From Callorhinus ursinus (taxonomy: Eukaryota; Chordata; Mammalia; Carnivora; Otariidae), in contig NW_020312785.1 of assembly GCF_003265705.1 (NCBI RefSeq), forward strand, positions 128,037,150-128,101,149: a stretch of 64,000 bases of DNA, read 5' to 3'. The position numbers and the translations under genes are program-made. The notes beneath the pieces were generated by a model, which was not told the DNA's origin, searched no databases, and was given only the letters and a program-made list of their open reading frames with translations. Positions within the stretch are counted from its first letter, which is position 1; every line of letters begins with the position of its first letter. This document shows positions 34,775 to 46,827 of this stretch, one piece after another.

Positions 34775-35215
34775 AAATATGATCAGGCTGGTGCATAGAT
34801 CAGTGCCACACACTAGATTTTGGGTATATTTTGGTCTGTTAAAAGAAAGCGCCTCCCAAAATTTTAAAGAAAGAAAAGCTTATATATGTACAAAAATAAG
34901 GGTAAATACAGTGAGGGGATGGAATAGGACTGTAAAGATGAAAATTATAAAAGATTATATGTAAGGGATGATAAGATAAGAAGTTGGTTGAAAAAAGAAA
35001 GAAGAGAAATTTTAAAAAAGGGGGTAGGGAGAGAACGTGATCAGGCAGGAGACTAGAACAAAGCCATACACTAGAGATTTAGGGTATATTTTGGTCTGCT
35101 AGAAGAAACTATATCCCAAAATTTTAAAGACAGAACAACTTATATATATATATATATATATATATACCAAAAATAAGGTTAACTACTATGAAGGGATAGA
35201 ATATGACTCTTCCAG
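34775..35215 (-). repeat. Diverged tandem duplication in the L1 5' region
   Basis: Two direct copies about 260 bases apart. Copy one: gatcaggctggtgcatagat, gggtatattttggtctgtta, cccaaaattttaaagaaaga. Copy two: gatcaggcaggagactagaa, gggtatattttggtctgcta, cccaaaattttaaagacaga. Each ends with acttatatat-type text, an aaaaataagg block and an aaggggatgga-like block. Divergence is moderate, so the duplication is either inherited from the L1 lineage or old. Confidence 0.85.
35141..35166. repeat. (TA)n microsatellite
   Basis: About 13 TA units inside the second copy of the L1 5' duplication; the first copy has only tatatatg here, so it expanded locally. Confidence 0.95.
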
Positions 35216-35533
35216 AAAGTGGTTGCTTTTCTGTTCAGAGTTGCTGCTATTCTTTTCTTCAATCTCCTGTTGAGTTCGTAAGTGTTCAATATGGTTTGAT
35301 CCCTATCTAGCTGAATTCCTGGGACCAGAAGAAATTTACGTCTCCCACTCCTCCACCATCTTGCTCCTCCCCCCAAAGCTGATGGTATTTTGATAGGGAT
35401 TGCATTGAACATGTAGATTGCTTTATGTAGCGTAGACATTTTAACAATATTTGTTCTCCCAATCTATGAGCATGAAATGTTTTTCCCTCTCTTTGTGTCT
35501 TTCTCAGTTTCTTTCATAAGTGTTCAATCTTTT

Positions 35534-36359
35534 AACACCTGGTTGTGTCCATTGTGCCTTTTCCTTTTATCCTTCTCCTTATGAAATGGCTATCAGGTGA
35601 TCCATCATGAAGCTACCATAGCAGCTCAGAATTTCTCCCCATTCATTCTAATTTGATAAACTGTGGTGAGCATAGGATTCTACACTTTTAATAAACAGTC
35701 TGCATTATTCTGAAAGAAATGGGTCTTTGATTATTTGACAAACATAAATGTCCATTATTTTAATTTCTAGTCCTCTGTCTTATTTATGTCACTCAGAACT
35801 TTATATGTTCCTTCAATATGAGGACTGTTTTTTCCTCAATTCAGAAAAACTCTCATCCATGAATCTATGTCTCTCTTACATGTTTTTACTGCTGAAAACT
35901 AGAGCCTTGATTCTGACCCTCAGCAATATGGCTTAGGCCCCACCTGCATCAGGAACTTCCTGACCCAAACCTGCCTGAATTGCCCATTTCCCCTGTTCAT
36001 GCTGTGATCTCCCTATAATCAAAGACATTTCTGATTGCCTGTTTCTAGATCTCTGAGATGAACTATCTTTGTGAGCTTCTTCTTACCAACTACTTCTTGG
36101 TCCTATCCCAACCCCTGCTCTGTTCACTGGGTCCACCCAATCTCTGGGGCCAATCATCCCCAGCATAACACTTTAATAATGATAACAATAAAAAAAACCT
36201 CCCATCTAACCCTTATAAGCTCTAGAGCCCAGCAATGCAGCCGATCCTAGGGACCAGAATTAATAATCAGAGAAAGACTCTGGAAAATGAAAGTCATGAG
36301 GTTATGCTTAATCATCACACACATAAAAAAAAGTTCACTCTCACTTAATCTCATTCATT
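35534..36359. other. Unassigned sequence
   Basis: Unique-looking sequence after the old L1; no gene or confident repeat. Confidence 0.45.
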
Positions 36360-38055
36360 CTACAGATATGGATTTAATACTTTCTATAAATGAAATGCTA
36401 CACTAGGCCTAAGGATAGAGCAATGATCAAAAGAGACAAAGTTCCCCGTCCTCAAGAAGTTTGCATTCTAATGAGGGAAACAGACAATAAACAATTAAAT
36501 GAGGGGTGCCTGGATGGCTCAGTAGGTTAAGGCTCCTACTCTTGGTTTCAGCTCAGGTCATGATCTCAGGGTAGTGACACCGAGCCCTGCATCAGGCTCC
36601 ATGCTCAGCCCAGAGTCTGCTTGAGATTCTTTACCTCTTCCTCACCCTCTGCCCCTCCCCCCACTCATGTGTGCGTATATATGCTTTCTCTGTCTCTCCC
36701 AAATAAATAAATAAGTAAAATCTTTAAAAATAAATAAATAATTAAATGAGCAAACATTTAATTTGATGGTGCTATGAAAAAAAGAAAGTATAAAGAATGG
36801 CAAGGGAAAGAGTGGGAATATGAAAAGGGTTGAATTTCACATAGGATATTAAAGAAGGCTCCATGGTGAGAGGACATGTGCACAAGCCCTTGTTGGACAT
36901 GAGGGAGCAAACCATGTAGACATTGCCAGAAAGAGTTTCCAGGCAGAGGAAAGAGCAAGTACAAAGGTCTTGAAGAAATCACGTCTTTGTGACTGAGGAA
37001 CAACAAAGGAGGCCAATGTGAGCAGAGTGGAGTAAGCAAAGGAGAAACTAGATGGAGATAGGGTCAGAGGGGCAGCAGGGGCCAGATCATACAGAACCCC
37101 ATTGGCAACTGAAAGGATTTAGGATTTTATTCTGAGTGGGATAGGGAGTCATTGGAAGGTTTTTAGCCAGAGGGTGACATAATCTGACATATTTGAGCAG
37201 GATTACTCTGGCAGAAGTGTAGGATATAAGACTAAATGTGAGTTTAAGACAGAAGTGGAAAAACTAATTAGAAGGATATGGCAAAAAATCCAGTGGAGAG
37301 ATGGAGGTGATGTGAGCCAGAGTGGTAGTGAAATTGGTAGAACTCTCAGTATATTTTTAAGGTAGAATCAGCTAGATTTGCCAATGGATTTAATGTGGGG
37401 TATAAGAAGAGAAAAGTCAAGATGACTCCAAATGTTGGCTTATGTAATTGGCAGGCTAAAGTTGCACTTAAGTATTTGAGAAGTTTGGAGGAAAAGTGGA
37501 TTTGAGTAGAAGAAAAGCATTCAGTTTGGATATATTAAATTTGAGACTATTAGACAGATGAAGATGTTCATGAGCAATTGGGTTTTGAATCCACATATCA
37601 GAGAGATTCAGGCTGAATACATAAACTGGATGCTATCATCATATCAATCATATTAAAAATCAAAAGAATTATATGAGATTACCTGATGATTGAAAAGAAA
37701 AACAGTTCAAAGAATGAGCCTTTAGTTGGTCTAACATTAAGAAGAGGAGAAAATGGAAGGGGTAATGAAGAAGAAGAGTAACAAAAGAGAGTGAGAATAA
37801 GCCAGCACTGAGATAAAAGGAAAACTATGAGAGAGTTGGTCACCAAAACCAAAGAGAGAACATGTTGCAAGGAAGTCATCAACTAGATCAAATGGTGTTG
37901 AGAAGTCAAATAAGATAAGGACCATGAATGGGCCCTTGGATTTATCAATATTGCAGTCATTAGATTTTGATCAGAGAAAGGGATTGGAGAATAAAACCTT
38001 GTATTCAAAAGAGAATAGAAAACTTAGGCAATACTTTAAGAACTGATTTCCACTT
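36360..38055 (-). mobile_element. Long L2 LINE with RT remnant
   Basis: From the 3' end (ctaaggatagagcaatgatc, tcaagaagtttgcattctaa, cagacaataaacaattaaat) the L2 complement continues through the 3' UTR and C-terminal RT region (ggggccagatcatacagaac, gtcattggaaggtttttagc). It reaches a minus-strand frame at 37737-37925 with LFDFSTPFDLVDDFLAT. This is the L2 RT motif whose intact form reads like LLDLSAAFDTVDH, although the catalytic Asp context is altered. About 1.45 kb of L2 remains after removing the SINE at 36504-36739. Confidence 0.88.
36504..36739 (+). mobile_element. SINEC, older subtype, 11-base TSD
   Basis: Head gggtgcctggatggctcag, body with gatctcagggtagtgacacc and cttgagattctttacctctt, tail AAATAAATAAATAAG and TCTTTAAAAA. 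TSD aattaaatgag lies at 36493-36503 and 36740-36750. The longer body with the gagattct block is an older subfamily than the copy at 9844. Confidence 0.96.
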
Positions 38056-38171
38056 CTTCATAATTACAGTTTTGTTACCACACAACCCCCTTGAAATTTT
38101 TCTGCATTCACTAACTGTTTAAAGCTCTGTCTGAGAAATGGTGTTTTTGGCATCATATTAACCATAGAGAT

Positions 38172-38209
<38 letters not shown>

Positions 38210-39129
38210 TATCCCATCCTTGCTTTTATGGAACTTAACTGGGTGAAACACAGAGCTTCAAAATAACTATGGCCATTAATGCCATGAATATTGTGTATCT
38301 TTTAAGGACTTGAATTAAATTTAGTACCTCCTGTGACTGCATTAGCTGCAGGAGAGAGGGCAGTCCATAACTACCACTTACTTTAATGAAATTAACTATA
38401 ACCTGATTTTTTGCTAAAAGTAGCAGGAAATTGCTCTATAATCCAAATGTATCTTAGGTAACAGTAGGAGAAAATTACTACATGATGTTCGCCTTGGTAA
38501 CTTGAAGCCAATGAAAGCTTATTATCCTCATAAAGTGTATAGACTTAGTATAGTACGTGAAGCAATGATACATTGACATACAGCTCTTTTTCTCATTAAG
38601 TCTCCAAATGTCGAATTTCACTCTTCAACTCTTAAAGTGCCATAGAGAGTAAAATAGGGATACCTGCAGATATAAAATGTGTTCTTTCATTAAGAACACG
38701 AAAGAAGTCATTACTGCTTCCTATTAAATAACCATATTCTTTGTGGCTAACAGAAAAGAATGGTGGGCTTCTTGTGTTCTCCCTTCTCCCTGAGAGCTTG
38801 AGTCCCTTCAAAGAGTCATTAGCTTAGTGGAGAAAGTCATCCATTAAACCCCTAAGAAGAGAGAGTATTATAAAAATTGATTATTTCTATCATGAGTACC
38901 TTTCTCTCTTTCTGATCGCTCCATAAAACTGAACTTGAACATAAAGTCTTTGATCCTAAGGATACTTAAGACCCACCCTTCTATTTTCCCACCCCCAAAA
39001 AGACATACAGAAGGAAATGGCTTTGAGGAGACTTCAGCTATATTTGCTAAATAGCAAACCTTTTAAAGGTAGGAAAGTGCTAATTGGACAACAGATGCAG
39101 CATTGGTTACTTTGTGTTTGCAATTTCTT
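38056..39129. other. Unassigned sequence
   Basis: No gene or confident repeat apart from the (AC)n run at 38175-38207. Confidence 0.45.
38175..38207. repeat. (AC)16 microsatellite
   Basis: Uninterrupted AC dinucleotides. Confidence 0.98.
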
Positions 39130-39275
39130 TATATTCCTCCCCAAATTTTATCAGTAAATGATAGACCCTATTCTAAAACCCTATCCTGAAAACAAGGAGA
39201 CTAAAGATCAGAGGGATTCAATGATAACCCAGTAACATATAGCTACTAAGCCAGAAGGGCAGGATTTTTAATATG
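39130..39275 (-). mobile_element. MIR fragment
   Basis: Contains aaaacaaggagactaaagat, cagagggattcaatgataac, cagtaacatatagctactaa and gccagaagggcaggattttt, the complement order of MIR. Confidence 0.65.
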
Positions 39276-39964
39276 TAAGTAAGGAAGCTTATGTGGCTAC
39301 CTCCATGCGTGTAGGAAAGGATTTTTTTAATTAAGTTTATCATAGCACTATGGAATTTTATATCATCATGGACCAGAGAAGATGTATTAGCTCTAATTTG
39401 AAAAGCATACATTTCCTTAAGCAAAAAGACATTATCAAAATACTGAATCATTCTACTCTGTTAAACTATGACCGTATTTTCTTTCTCTAATTTCGGTTAA
39501 GTAAAGGTCTAGGATTAGGAAGGGAGGAAGAGATAACATAAACCTCCCTGCAAAAGGAAAACAAATTTATCAAGGCAGGATTCCTATTTTCATTAGTACA
39601 CCTGAAGATGAAAGTCATGACCTTATCTTTCCCCAGAAAGTTAATTCTGGAGCCTTTCATCCATGTGTGTGCTGCGCATACTTGCTCCTGACTCAGTATC
39701 CTGCTTCCTCCCACCTTCCAAGCTCTCCACTCTGCCCCTTTCAACACCACCCATATGTTCAACCTCTTTTTTGATTCTCAACTGAAACCTGGCTCTCTCC
39801 TGACCATATGACTTCTTCCATAGCTCTCATAAACAGTGCGGTTCATTGTGTACTGCATACACTTCAGTGTCCAGAAGGGGCATTAATATCCTCCCTCCTC
39901 CCAACTGTTGCTCCACACCATTACTCATACTCTTGTTGAAAATTCTGTCCCTCTGAGACTCATT
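39276..39964. other. Unassigned sequence
   Basis: No gene or confident repeat; the minus frame at 39487-39762 (91 codons) has no recognisable domain. Confidence 0.4.
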
Positions 39965-40075
39965 CTTTCATTCACTCATGCCTTAACTCAATCAGCAAAT
40001 ACTTACAGAGCTTCTGTTTTATGCCAAGACATGTTTAAGCTCTGGGGATATGAAGGACATCATGTGACTTGATCA
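39965..40075 (-). mobile_element. L2 3' end
   Basis: ttcattcactcatgccttaa, tcagcaaatacttacagagc, ttttatgccaagacatgttt and aagctctggggatatgaagg are the L2 terminus complement. Confidence 0.75.
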
Positions 40076-40734
40076 CCTACTTATTCTAGCTGCAGTTATT
40101 ACACACTTTTGGTTCATTGTCCATCATTCAGAGAGGATTCTGATATCTGTTACAGTCCTACTCTCTACCTTATATTTGCTTACAGGATAAGGGTTCTTGG
40201 TAAGTGAACTGGTAAAAGAAGGCAAGTTAACTGGCCTAAATTTCTCTCAACTGGACTTCTCAGTAAATAGGCTAATTTTATTTTGTTAGAATGAGTCCTT
40301 ATGTATACAGTAGCCTCAGCAGGATTATTAAAGATTACTTACAGTAAATAAATCTAAAATCAATGTATCTATGAAGCACAGCTGTCTTGAAAATGTCAAA
40401 TAACTTGTATAAATATCAGCATTATAAAATAATCAACATTATACCATATTTACACCATATTTACTTCTCTGTTGTGTGATGTAATAACTTTCAGAAACTC
40501 ACTTGGTGCCTTCTTCTATCACTCTGAACCAGAGAACACATGGAAGAAAGTGCCAGTGTAACTATGCAGGATGTCACAGACTTTCTGATTTGTTTGCCTC
40601 TTGATTGTCTATATTCTTGAAATATTTGAAAAGATGGATACTAGTATTATATCTGATATGTATGAATCTCATTTGACAATTGAATCCTGGTGTTAGCTAA
40701 GGCTTCCTCCCACATGATTCCACAACAACAACAA
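40076..40734. other. Unassigned sequence
   Basis: No gene or confident repeat identified. Confidence 0.4.
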
Positions 40735-41990
40735 CAAAAAGTCCTCCTTAAATTGATTAGTTACCACCTTGTTGCTAAATCCAACAGGCATCTGCAGTCA
40801 TCTTACTTGTCCTTCTTAATTTTGTTCAACAATGATGACCACTCCCTTCTGTCTAAAACGCACTCTTCCCTTGACCTCTCTGCCACCAAATGTGAAAGGT
40901 CGAATTATTGCCTCCATTACATTACCCTAAATGGACAGGACAATGTCCCATGACAAAGACTTATCTAGCCCAAAATGTTGATAGTTCGAAGACGGTATTA
41001 CCCTGCACTATGCAATCACATCTAAATTCTAGGTTCCATGCCATTGACACCAGATTTGCATATCTAGCCCTCATATGAGTTTCTGACACATAATGCACAT
41101 ATATCAAATTTGACTTTTCCTACTTGAGTACTTCAGGGGTACTTCAAATTCAGATTATCCTAACACAAACTTGTGATTTTTCCTCCAGACTTGGTTCTCT
41201 CACTTGGTATTTTATGTTGCTCATCCAGAAACTCAGGAGCCATCCCCAATCCCTCTCTTTCCTTCAATCTATGCAGTCCATCACCACCAGCTAATGATTT
41301 GAATTTCTGAATAAATATTTGGTTCATTCATGTCGTGTCATCTCCATTAACAGTATCTTCTCTCTTCCAAGATTTCATCTATCTCTCCTTTGGAATGCTA
41401 TCATCCATGTTGCCAATTAACAAGCAACTGATTCCTCTTCAAATTATTGATCATTTCCTTTATAAAACACAAATATAAACATAACACCCCCTTGCTTCAA
41501 AACAAAGAAAGAGAACATTTACTTCTTAAAGACTAAAATCCTCAATGTGAATTGTAAGTAAAATGTTCTTAAAATATATGGCCAAAACCAGGATACTTTT
41601 AAGAGGTGTGTGTGCTCATGCATGCATGTCCATGGATGTGCTCGTGTGTGTGTGTGTGTGTATGTGTGTGTGTGTTTGGGGAAAGGAGGTATTAAAAATT
41701 ATTACAGGGCAAATATAAACAGGACTGTCCCAGGCCAGTTGGATACCTTGTCAATTAGGCTTTCACTGCTCTGGCCCCTACCTGGTTCTCAAAGTTCATC
41801 TCATATTGTCTTACCCTCTCTTTTGTCTTACCAGACCAGTTGTACTTTGTGTCACACTGCCTTCTACCACAGTGGCTTTGCATGTTTTTCACTCTGTATA
41901 GAAGTCCCCACCCAAACTCCTTCAAAACTAGTAAATCCCTCTTTCTTTGGTTTTTATCTGAATTATTTCCTCAGAAATATTTGTTCTTGA
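40735..41990 (+). mobile_element. Long L2 LINE, RT region to 3' part
   Basis: Reads the L2 RT region on the plus strand: ccaccttgttgctaaatcca, catctgcagtcatcttactt, gaccactcccttctgtctaa, then cttaaca-like text and ctccagacttggttctctca. After a TG microsatellite come tcactgctctggcccctacc, ctaccacagtggctttgcat and ctgtatagaagtccccaccc. Frames are broken (40690-40953 and 41610-41990 are pieces). It is an old, dead copy in the opposite orientation to the L2 at 36360-38055. Confidence 0.8.
41644..41675. repeat. Interrupted (GT)n microsatellite in L2
   Basis: GT dinucleotides with one internal TATG interruption. Confidence 0.97.
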
Positions 41991-44120
41991 CTTCAAAAAA
42001 AAAAACAAGCTTCCCTTTTATACACTCTCACATTATCACGTATACTTCCTTCAAAACACAAACACAGCCCTAATTATGGATTTTGTTTTGTCATTTGGAT
42101 TTTTTGTTTGTTTGTATTGTTTTTTAGAAATAGTTGGACTATTAGGTTCATGAGGTATATCCTCCTGTGTCCCACAGACACTTGGTGGGTGATGAAGTAG
42201 TTACACTAATTTATTAACTAACTTGGCCAAAGTCAGATAATAAACAAAAAGTCATAAAATAAGTAAAAAAAAAAAAAAAACCCATGTCTTACATTTTGGG
42301 AGATCTGTACTTAAATACAACATGTTGCTATTTCTTACATTTACTCAGATATAATAGACTCTTCAATAGAATATGTACTTTCCTTTGAGCACATATATCT
42401 GGGAGGTACTATTCCAGTAGGCCCCAACTTCTGTGTACACTTCAAGAATAACATAAATTATGCTCCATTAATGGGATGTAAGCACCTATTCTTAAGAAAA
42501 GACCTATAGCCAGTAAGTAGTTTATATTATTTCCTAAGCTGTTAAAGACTTCTAACAATAAAGAGAAGAATCAACTCTTTACAAAAGGAAAACATTTTCT
42601 AACGAAGATAAGATCATGATAAAATCCAACAGAATTTTTAATTATCATCAAAATATTGAAGAAATTTGCATGTAACCTACAAACACATAAGCTTTCATCT
42701 TAATGAAATCATTTACAATTTGTTTTTTAAAGTTTCTGATATTTCTAGTGGGCTTCACACACCACTTAACTAAACTAGGCCTTCTTCACTTAATATCCAT
42801 TCAAATACCACACACACATTTCTCTTCTGTAATACTGCAATTATTTTGGCATTCACCATGGCTCTAATGGAGAAAGAACTTCCACAGGGGAATTTCTCCT
42901 TTGTCTTTAATAATGAGAAACAGATTGTTGATCAAGTAACATAATTAAAGCTTTTATTAGGGCAGCCTAATACAAGTTTGTTTTTCTTCCAAGACCTAAT
43001 AATTAGATTCAATTAAAAAAACATACCATTTTCACAGTTCTTCCCTCTAGCTTCTCATTCTTGTATTGCTGATGTTTGGAAATACCAAGTAGAGACATTT
43101 GCTGTTTCTAAAAATATGTGTAAATTTCTTTATTTTTTTTTTAATGTAGAAAATCTGTTCATTTTTATCTTCACTAAGTCCATTTCCAAGTAGAAAAGTG
43201 TGCTAGTCTGCAGTTATGTCTAAATAATTGTGTTCCAGTCACTAAACATCAGTAGGTGGTCCATTTAGTATCAGCTGTGCACTGTACAGCTGTTGAAAAC
43301 TTTGAGGCAGTGACTTAAAATGCATAGAAAATAGCAGTGAAGGCAGACACTGACAGTGAGTACCAAGAGCCTTCTCATTCCATACTGTCCACGCAACTAA
43401 CATTTACTTCTTGTAAGCATTTTTGTTCATCTTTCAAAATGCCGAAAGTGTGCCTTTTAATTTAGAGTAATTTAATTTAATTTCTAACATTTGAACACAA
43501 ATGGCTTTAAAAATAAAAAAGGAACAAAGTAATTACATTTAATTTCATGGTTTTAGATTTCTAAAAGCCATCATATTCTCTTGTGTAATTGAAGACTTCC
43601 ATTAAGAAGGGAAGAAAAAAATCTGTGAAACTTTAACCCTTCTTTAAGACAAAAACAAAAAGAATTTATGTTGCCATTTCATTGAATATTTACTAGGAAA
43701 GAGGTCTGTGGTGATTTTATTCTGCCTAGAAATATAGAAACCATACAAAATAGAAGTGGGTCCTAATTCTGCTGAAGGAAGGCCTCATACTTTCTTCCTT
43801 AATAACAGTTCAAGTTGAAAAAATTTTCAGAAAAAGGAATAGTCTATTTTTGGATGACTTCTTACATCTCATGGAATATAGTACTAGATTCTTAATTTAA
43901 AAGAATAAGCCTGGAAGTAGATTAATAGTTCATTGACTAGAAACCTTAAAAGATTATCTAATAACCTTTGTTCCTTCTATTCCATTTCCATAGGAAAGCC
44001 CAAGAACACTTTAAAGGTCAATATAGCTTTCAAAAGAAACTCATTTATTAGTAGTAACCAGGGAGGGCCCCTCCTCAACCTGAAATACACTTTCCTTTTA
44101 GGACTCTCTATTTTACCCTG
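41991..44120. other. Unassigned non-coding sequence
   Basis: No gene or confident repeat. An A-run lies at about 42267-42280. Confidence 0.45.
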
Positions 44121-44124
44121 GAAA

Positions 44125-44260
44125 TATTCCTGATCATTTTTCAAGGCTTAACTAAAATTCATAACCTCCAAAAAGGCTTCTCCCTTTGTTCCAGTTGGAA
44201 TTAATCACCACTTTCCAAGTTCCCATAGTAATTTTATACTTTACATACATATTCATAAAA
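44125..44260 (+). mobile_element. L2 fragment
   Basis: ttcaaggcttaactaaaatt, cataacctccaaaaaggctt, ctccctttgttcc and aattttatactttacatac follow the L2 region after the RT. Confidence 0.6.
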
Positions 44261-45559
44261 TTATAAATATATTATTTATATACACATATCTAAGTAAAGG
44301 ATAAATGTAACATTTTATTATGTTTTATGGATATATTTGATCTTGAACTAAATTTCTAGGTGGGTTCCTTAGAAACCTGATAAAAATAGAATGTCAGATT
44401 TGTCACCAGTTAATATTGGTTATGGCAGAAATGGCTCCCTCTTGATATCATATTTAATTTCTTATAAGATTTTTTAAAAACTATAAATACTTAGTGAGAA
44501 GCCCTGACTCTGGACTTCCTTGAGTGAAGTGATTCAACTGAACATATCCTTTGCCCAGGGACATGCCTAGTATTTTTGACAACCAGAGTGTATTGATTTT
44601 CAAACATTCACCTCTCCTAAATGAAAGTTCTTTTTACTAATAATCATGAAACAATAAGCAATAATACTTGTATTTACTCCTCAGTTTGAAAAGAATAATT
44701 TAAATATACTAAATTTAAATTTTACTGGTTAAACGAGTAAAATTTATGAACTAAATTTTGCTCTTGCCAAGCAAAAATGATTCCTTACAGTTCCTACTCT
44801 GTTTGAATCTTCTAAATTCTAAACACAGATAAAAATTCCCAGTTACCATGTAAAATGACATAATTGAAATAACTCAAGTTCTGCTTCTTCATCCTTGTGA
44901 TCTCTGTGCTATCATTTTTTATTTTCAATCTATTGTTTAAATACAGAAATATGTACTAGCACAGAACTTGGAGTTTCAGCTGTACCTAAAGCAAGCTTGA
45001 ATGGTTTCAAATCATTGTGACCTTACTCTTGAAATAAACACACATTTGAGTCTATGTGTGTCAGAAACTTACGTGTAACTAGGAGTCTCTAAAATTCATT
45101 TCCATATAGAAGATAAAGTTTACTAAGGTGTAGGAAATAAAAATGTGTTAATTTGAAGCTAATCTATATTCTTAACAAACTTCCACTTCTACCCAAGCTG
45201 AAGTAACAGGTATTGGATTTATTTTTCTACCTAAAAGAATTTCTAAAAGCATACCAGAAAAAATATATACACAACAGTTCCCAGACACAGGACATCAAGC
45301 AACAAAGGATACTGGTATCCAGAGATGAGAAGTTAAAAATATTTGGCCTAAAACTGCCCCAGCTTATCAGCTGGAAAGTTTTCACTCTGTAGTGTATATT
45401 GGAAAGCACAGAGCAAAAACTAAAACAATTTTTAAGGAAGTGTAATTCATATGCTAAGAGACAAAATGAAGTCCCATAAAATGCTCCATTAAACCTAAAG
45501 CAAAAGATAAGAACTAATTGAAATTAAGTGGGAAAAAAAATGAAGTCAAAAACAACAGA
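44261..45559. other. Unassigned sequence
   Basis: No gene or confident repeat seen. Confidence 0.4.
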
Positions 45560-46405
45560 GAAAATCGCTTCCAGGCAGCCTAACCAAGAAATAAAGAGAG
45601 AAGACACCAAGAATAGAGATTTACACATAAGAAATTTAAAAATGGTCATCACTGTTGATCCAATGAACATTAAATGATAATGAATACTATGAATAATTCT
45701 ATGCCCACAAATTTGATAACTTGAATGAAAGATACACACTACTAAAACACATGGAGAAATAAGTTATCTGAATAGGTGTACCTAAGAAACTAAATAAAAA
45801 ATCAATAACTTCCAAAACAAGAAAGCCACCTGTATTTTAAAAAGAAGTAAAAACTATTCTTATTCTCAGATAACATGATATTGTACATAGAAATTCCTAA
45901 AGAACTCACTAAAAAGCAAGGTTGCAGAACATAACACCAATGAACAAAAATTTATTGTTTCTATGCACTAGCCATGAACAATCAAAAAATGAAATTAAAA
46001 AAGCAATTCTATTTATAATAGCATCAAAATATAAAATGTGTAGGAATAAATTAACATGAAATTTATGATATTTATACCAAAAATTATCAATATCTTTGAA
46101 AAAAGCTAGTCTTTGGGAAGTGATTTGGTTATGAGGGTAGAATCATGATGAATGGAATTTGTACCTTACACAAAAGACCCCAGAAAACTCCCTTGTCCCT
46201 CTGCCTCTATCCCATACCACCACTAACACCTGACATTATAACCCAGAAAAATTGGATATTTTCTCTTTTTTTCAGATTGAAAAAGCATCTTTCACTTTAA
46301 AATTATTAGACATTAAATCTATAGTTTAAAAAAAGTACCCATAAAATATTCTTGCCCAGTTTTTACAGGTAAGTTCTACCAAAAATTAAGAATCCGATAA
46401 GTGTA

Positions 46406-46636
46406 GGGTGCCTGGGTGGCTCAGTCGGTTAAGTGACTGCCTTCGGCTCAGGTCATGATCCTGGAGTCCTGGGATTGAGTCCCACATCAGGCTCCCTGCT
46501 CAGCGGGGAGTCTGCTTCTCCCTCTGACCCTCCTCCCTCTCGTGCTCTCTATCTCTCATTCTCTCTCTCAAATAAATGAATAAAATCTTTAAAAAAAAAA
46601 ATCTTATTCCTCTGCCTTTCACAAAAAAAAGAAACA
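46406..46636 (+). mobile_element. SINEC with a 3' extension beyond its A-tail
   Basis: Near-consensus SINE to the A-run at about 46590-46600, followed by about 36 extra bases (atcttattcctctgcctttc, then acaaaaaaaagaaaca) ending in a second A-rich tract. The TSD gataagtgta lies at 46396-46405 and 46637-46646, beyond the extension, so the extra bases came in with the SINE. Confidence 0.9.
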
Positions 46637-46755
46637 GATAAGTGTAATCTTACGTAAACTCTTCCCTATAAAGATTTTTAATTTTTTTCATTTTTCAACT
46701 CATTTAATAAGTCTAGTATAATTTTGATATTCAAACCAGGCAAAGGTAGCAAAAG

Positions 46756-46827
46756 TAAAATTACAGTCTAATCTCATGTATTAACATGCGATAAAATTAC
46801 AGTCTAATCTCATGTATTAGCATATAT
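46756..46827. repeat. 36-base tandem duplication
   Basis: taaaattacagtctaatctc followed by atgtattaacatgcga at 46756-46791 is repeated at 46792-46827 with a few changes near the end. It lies in old L1 sequence. Confidence 0.93.

Larger units (their letters stand above)
30817..35374 (-). mobile_element. Younger carnivore L1 with its own 5' end and internal deletions
   Basis: Inserted into the old L1 with the TSD ctgatggtatttt at 30804-30816 and 35379-35391, possibly 17 bases with one mismatch. On the minus strand it starts with a G-run and aggagcaagatggtggagga at about 35374-35350, the usual carnivore L1 5' terminus. It runs through a short 5' UTR, broken ORF1 (about 33708-34600), ORF2 (from 33626) and the 3' UTR to 30817. 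A SINE sits in ORF2 (33161-33351). At about 4.56 kb it is short for a copy with a true 5' end, because the RT region and seemingly most of the 5' UTR are missing. Confidence 0.93.
29048..35524 (-). mobile_element. Old 5'-truncated L1, host of a younger L1 and a SINE
   Basis: Two separated parts belong to one minus-strand L1: 29048-30799 (poly-A complement, 3' UTR and ORF2 C-terminal region) and 35392-35524 (next ORF2 block, encoding FNAIPIKIP on the minus strand, then tttctcagtttctttcataa). The word caatctttt at 29039-29047 and 35525-35533 is a plausible TSD. A SINE (29626-29807) and a younger L1 (30817-35374) interrupt it. Numerous stops show it is dead. Confidence 0.92.

Noticed and set aside
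36758..37039. 93-codon minus-strand frame as a possible gene
   Set aside because: It falls within the L2 3' part and reflects L2 sequence.
41610..41990. 126-codon frame starting with a C/V-rich repeat
   Set aside because: The start is a translated GT microsatellite and the rest is L2 LINE sequence.
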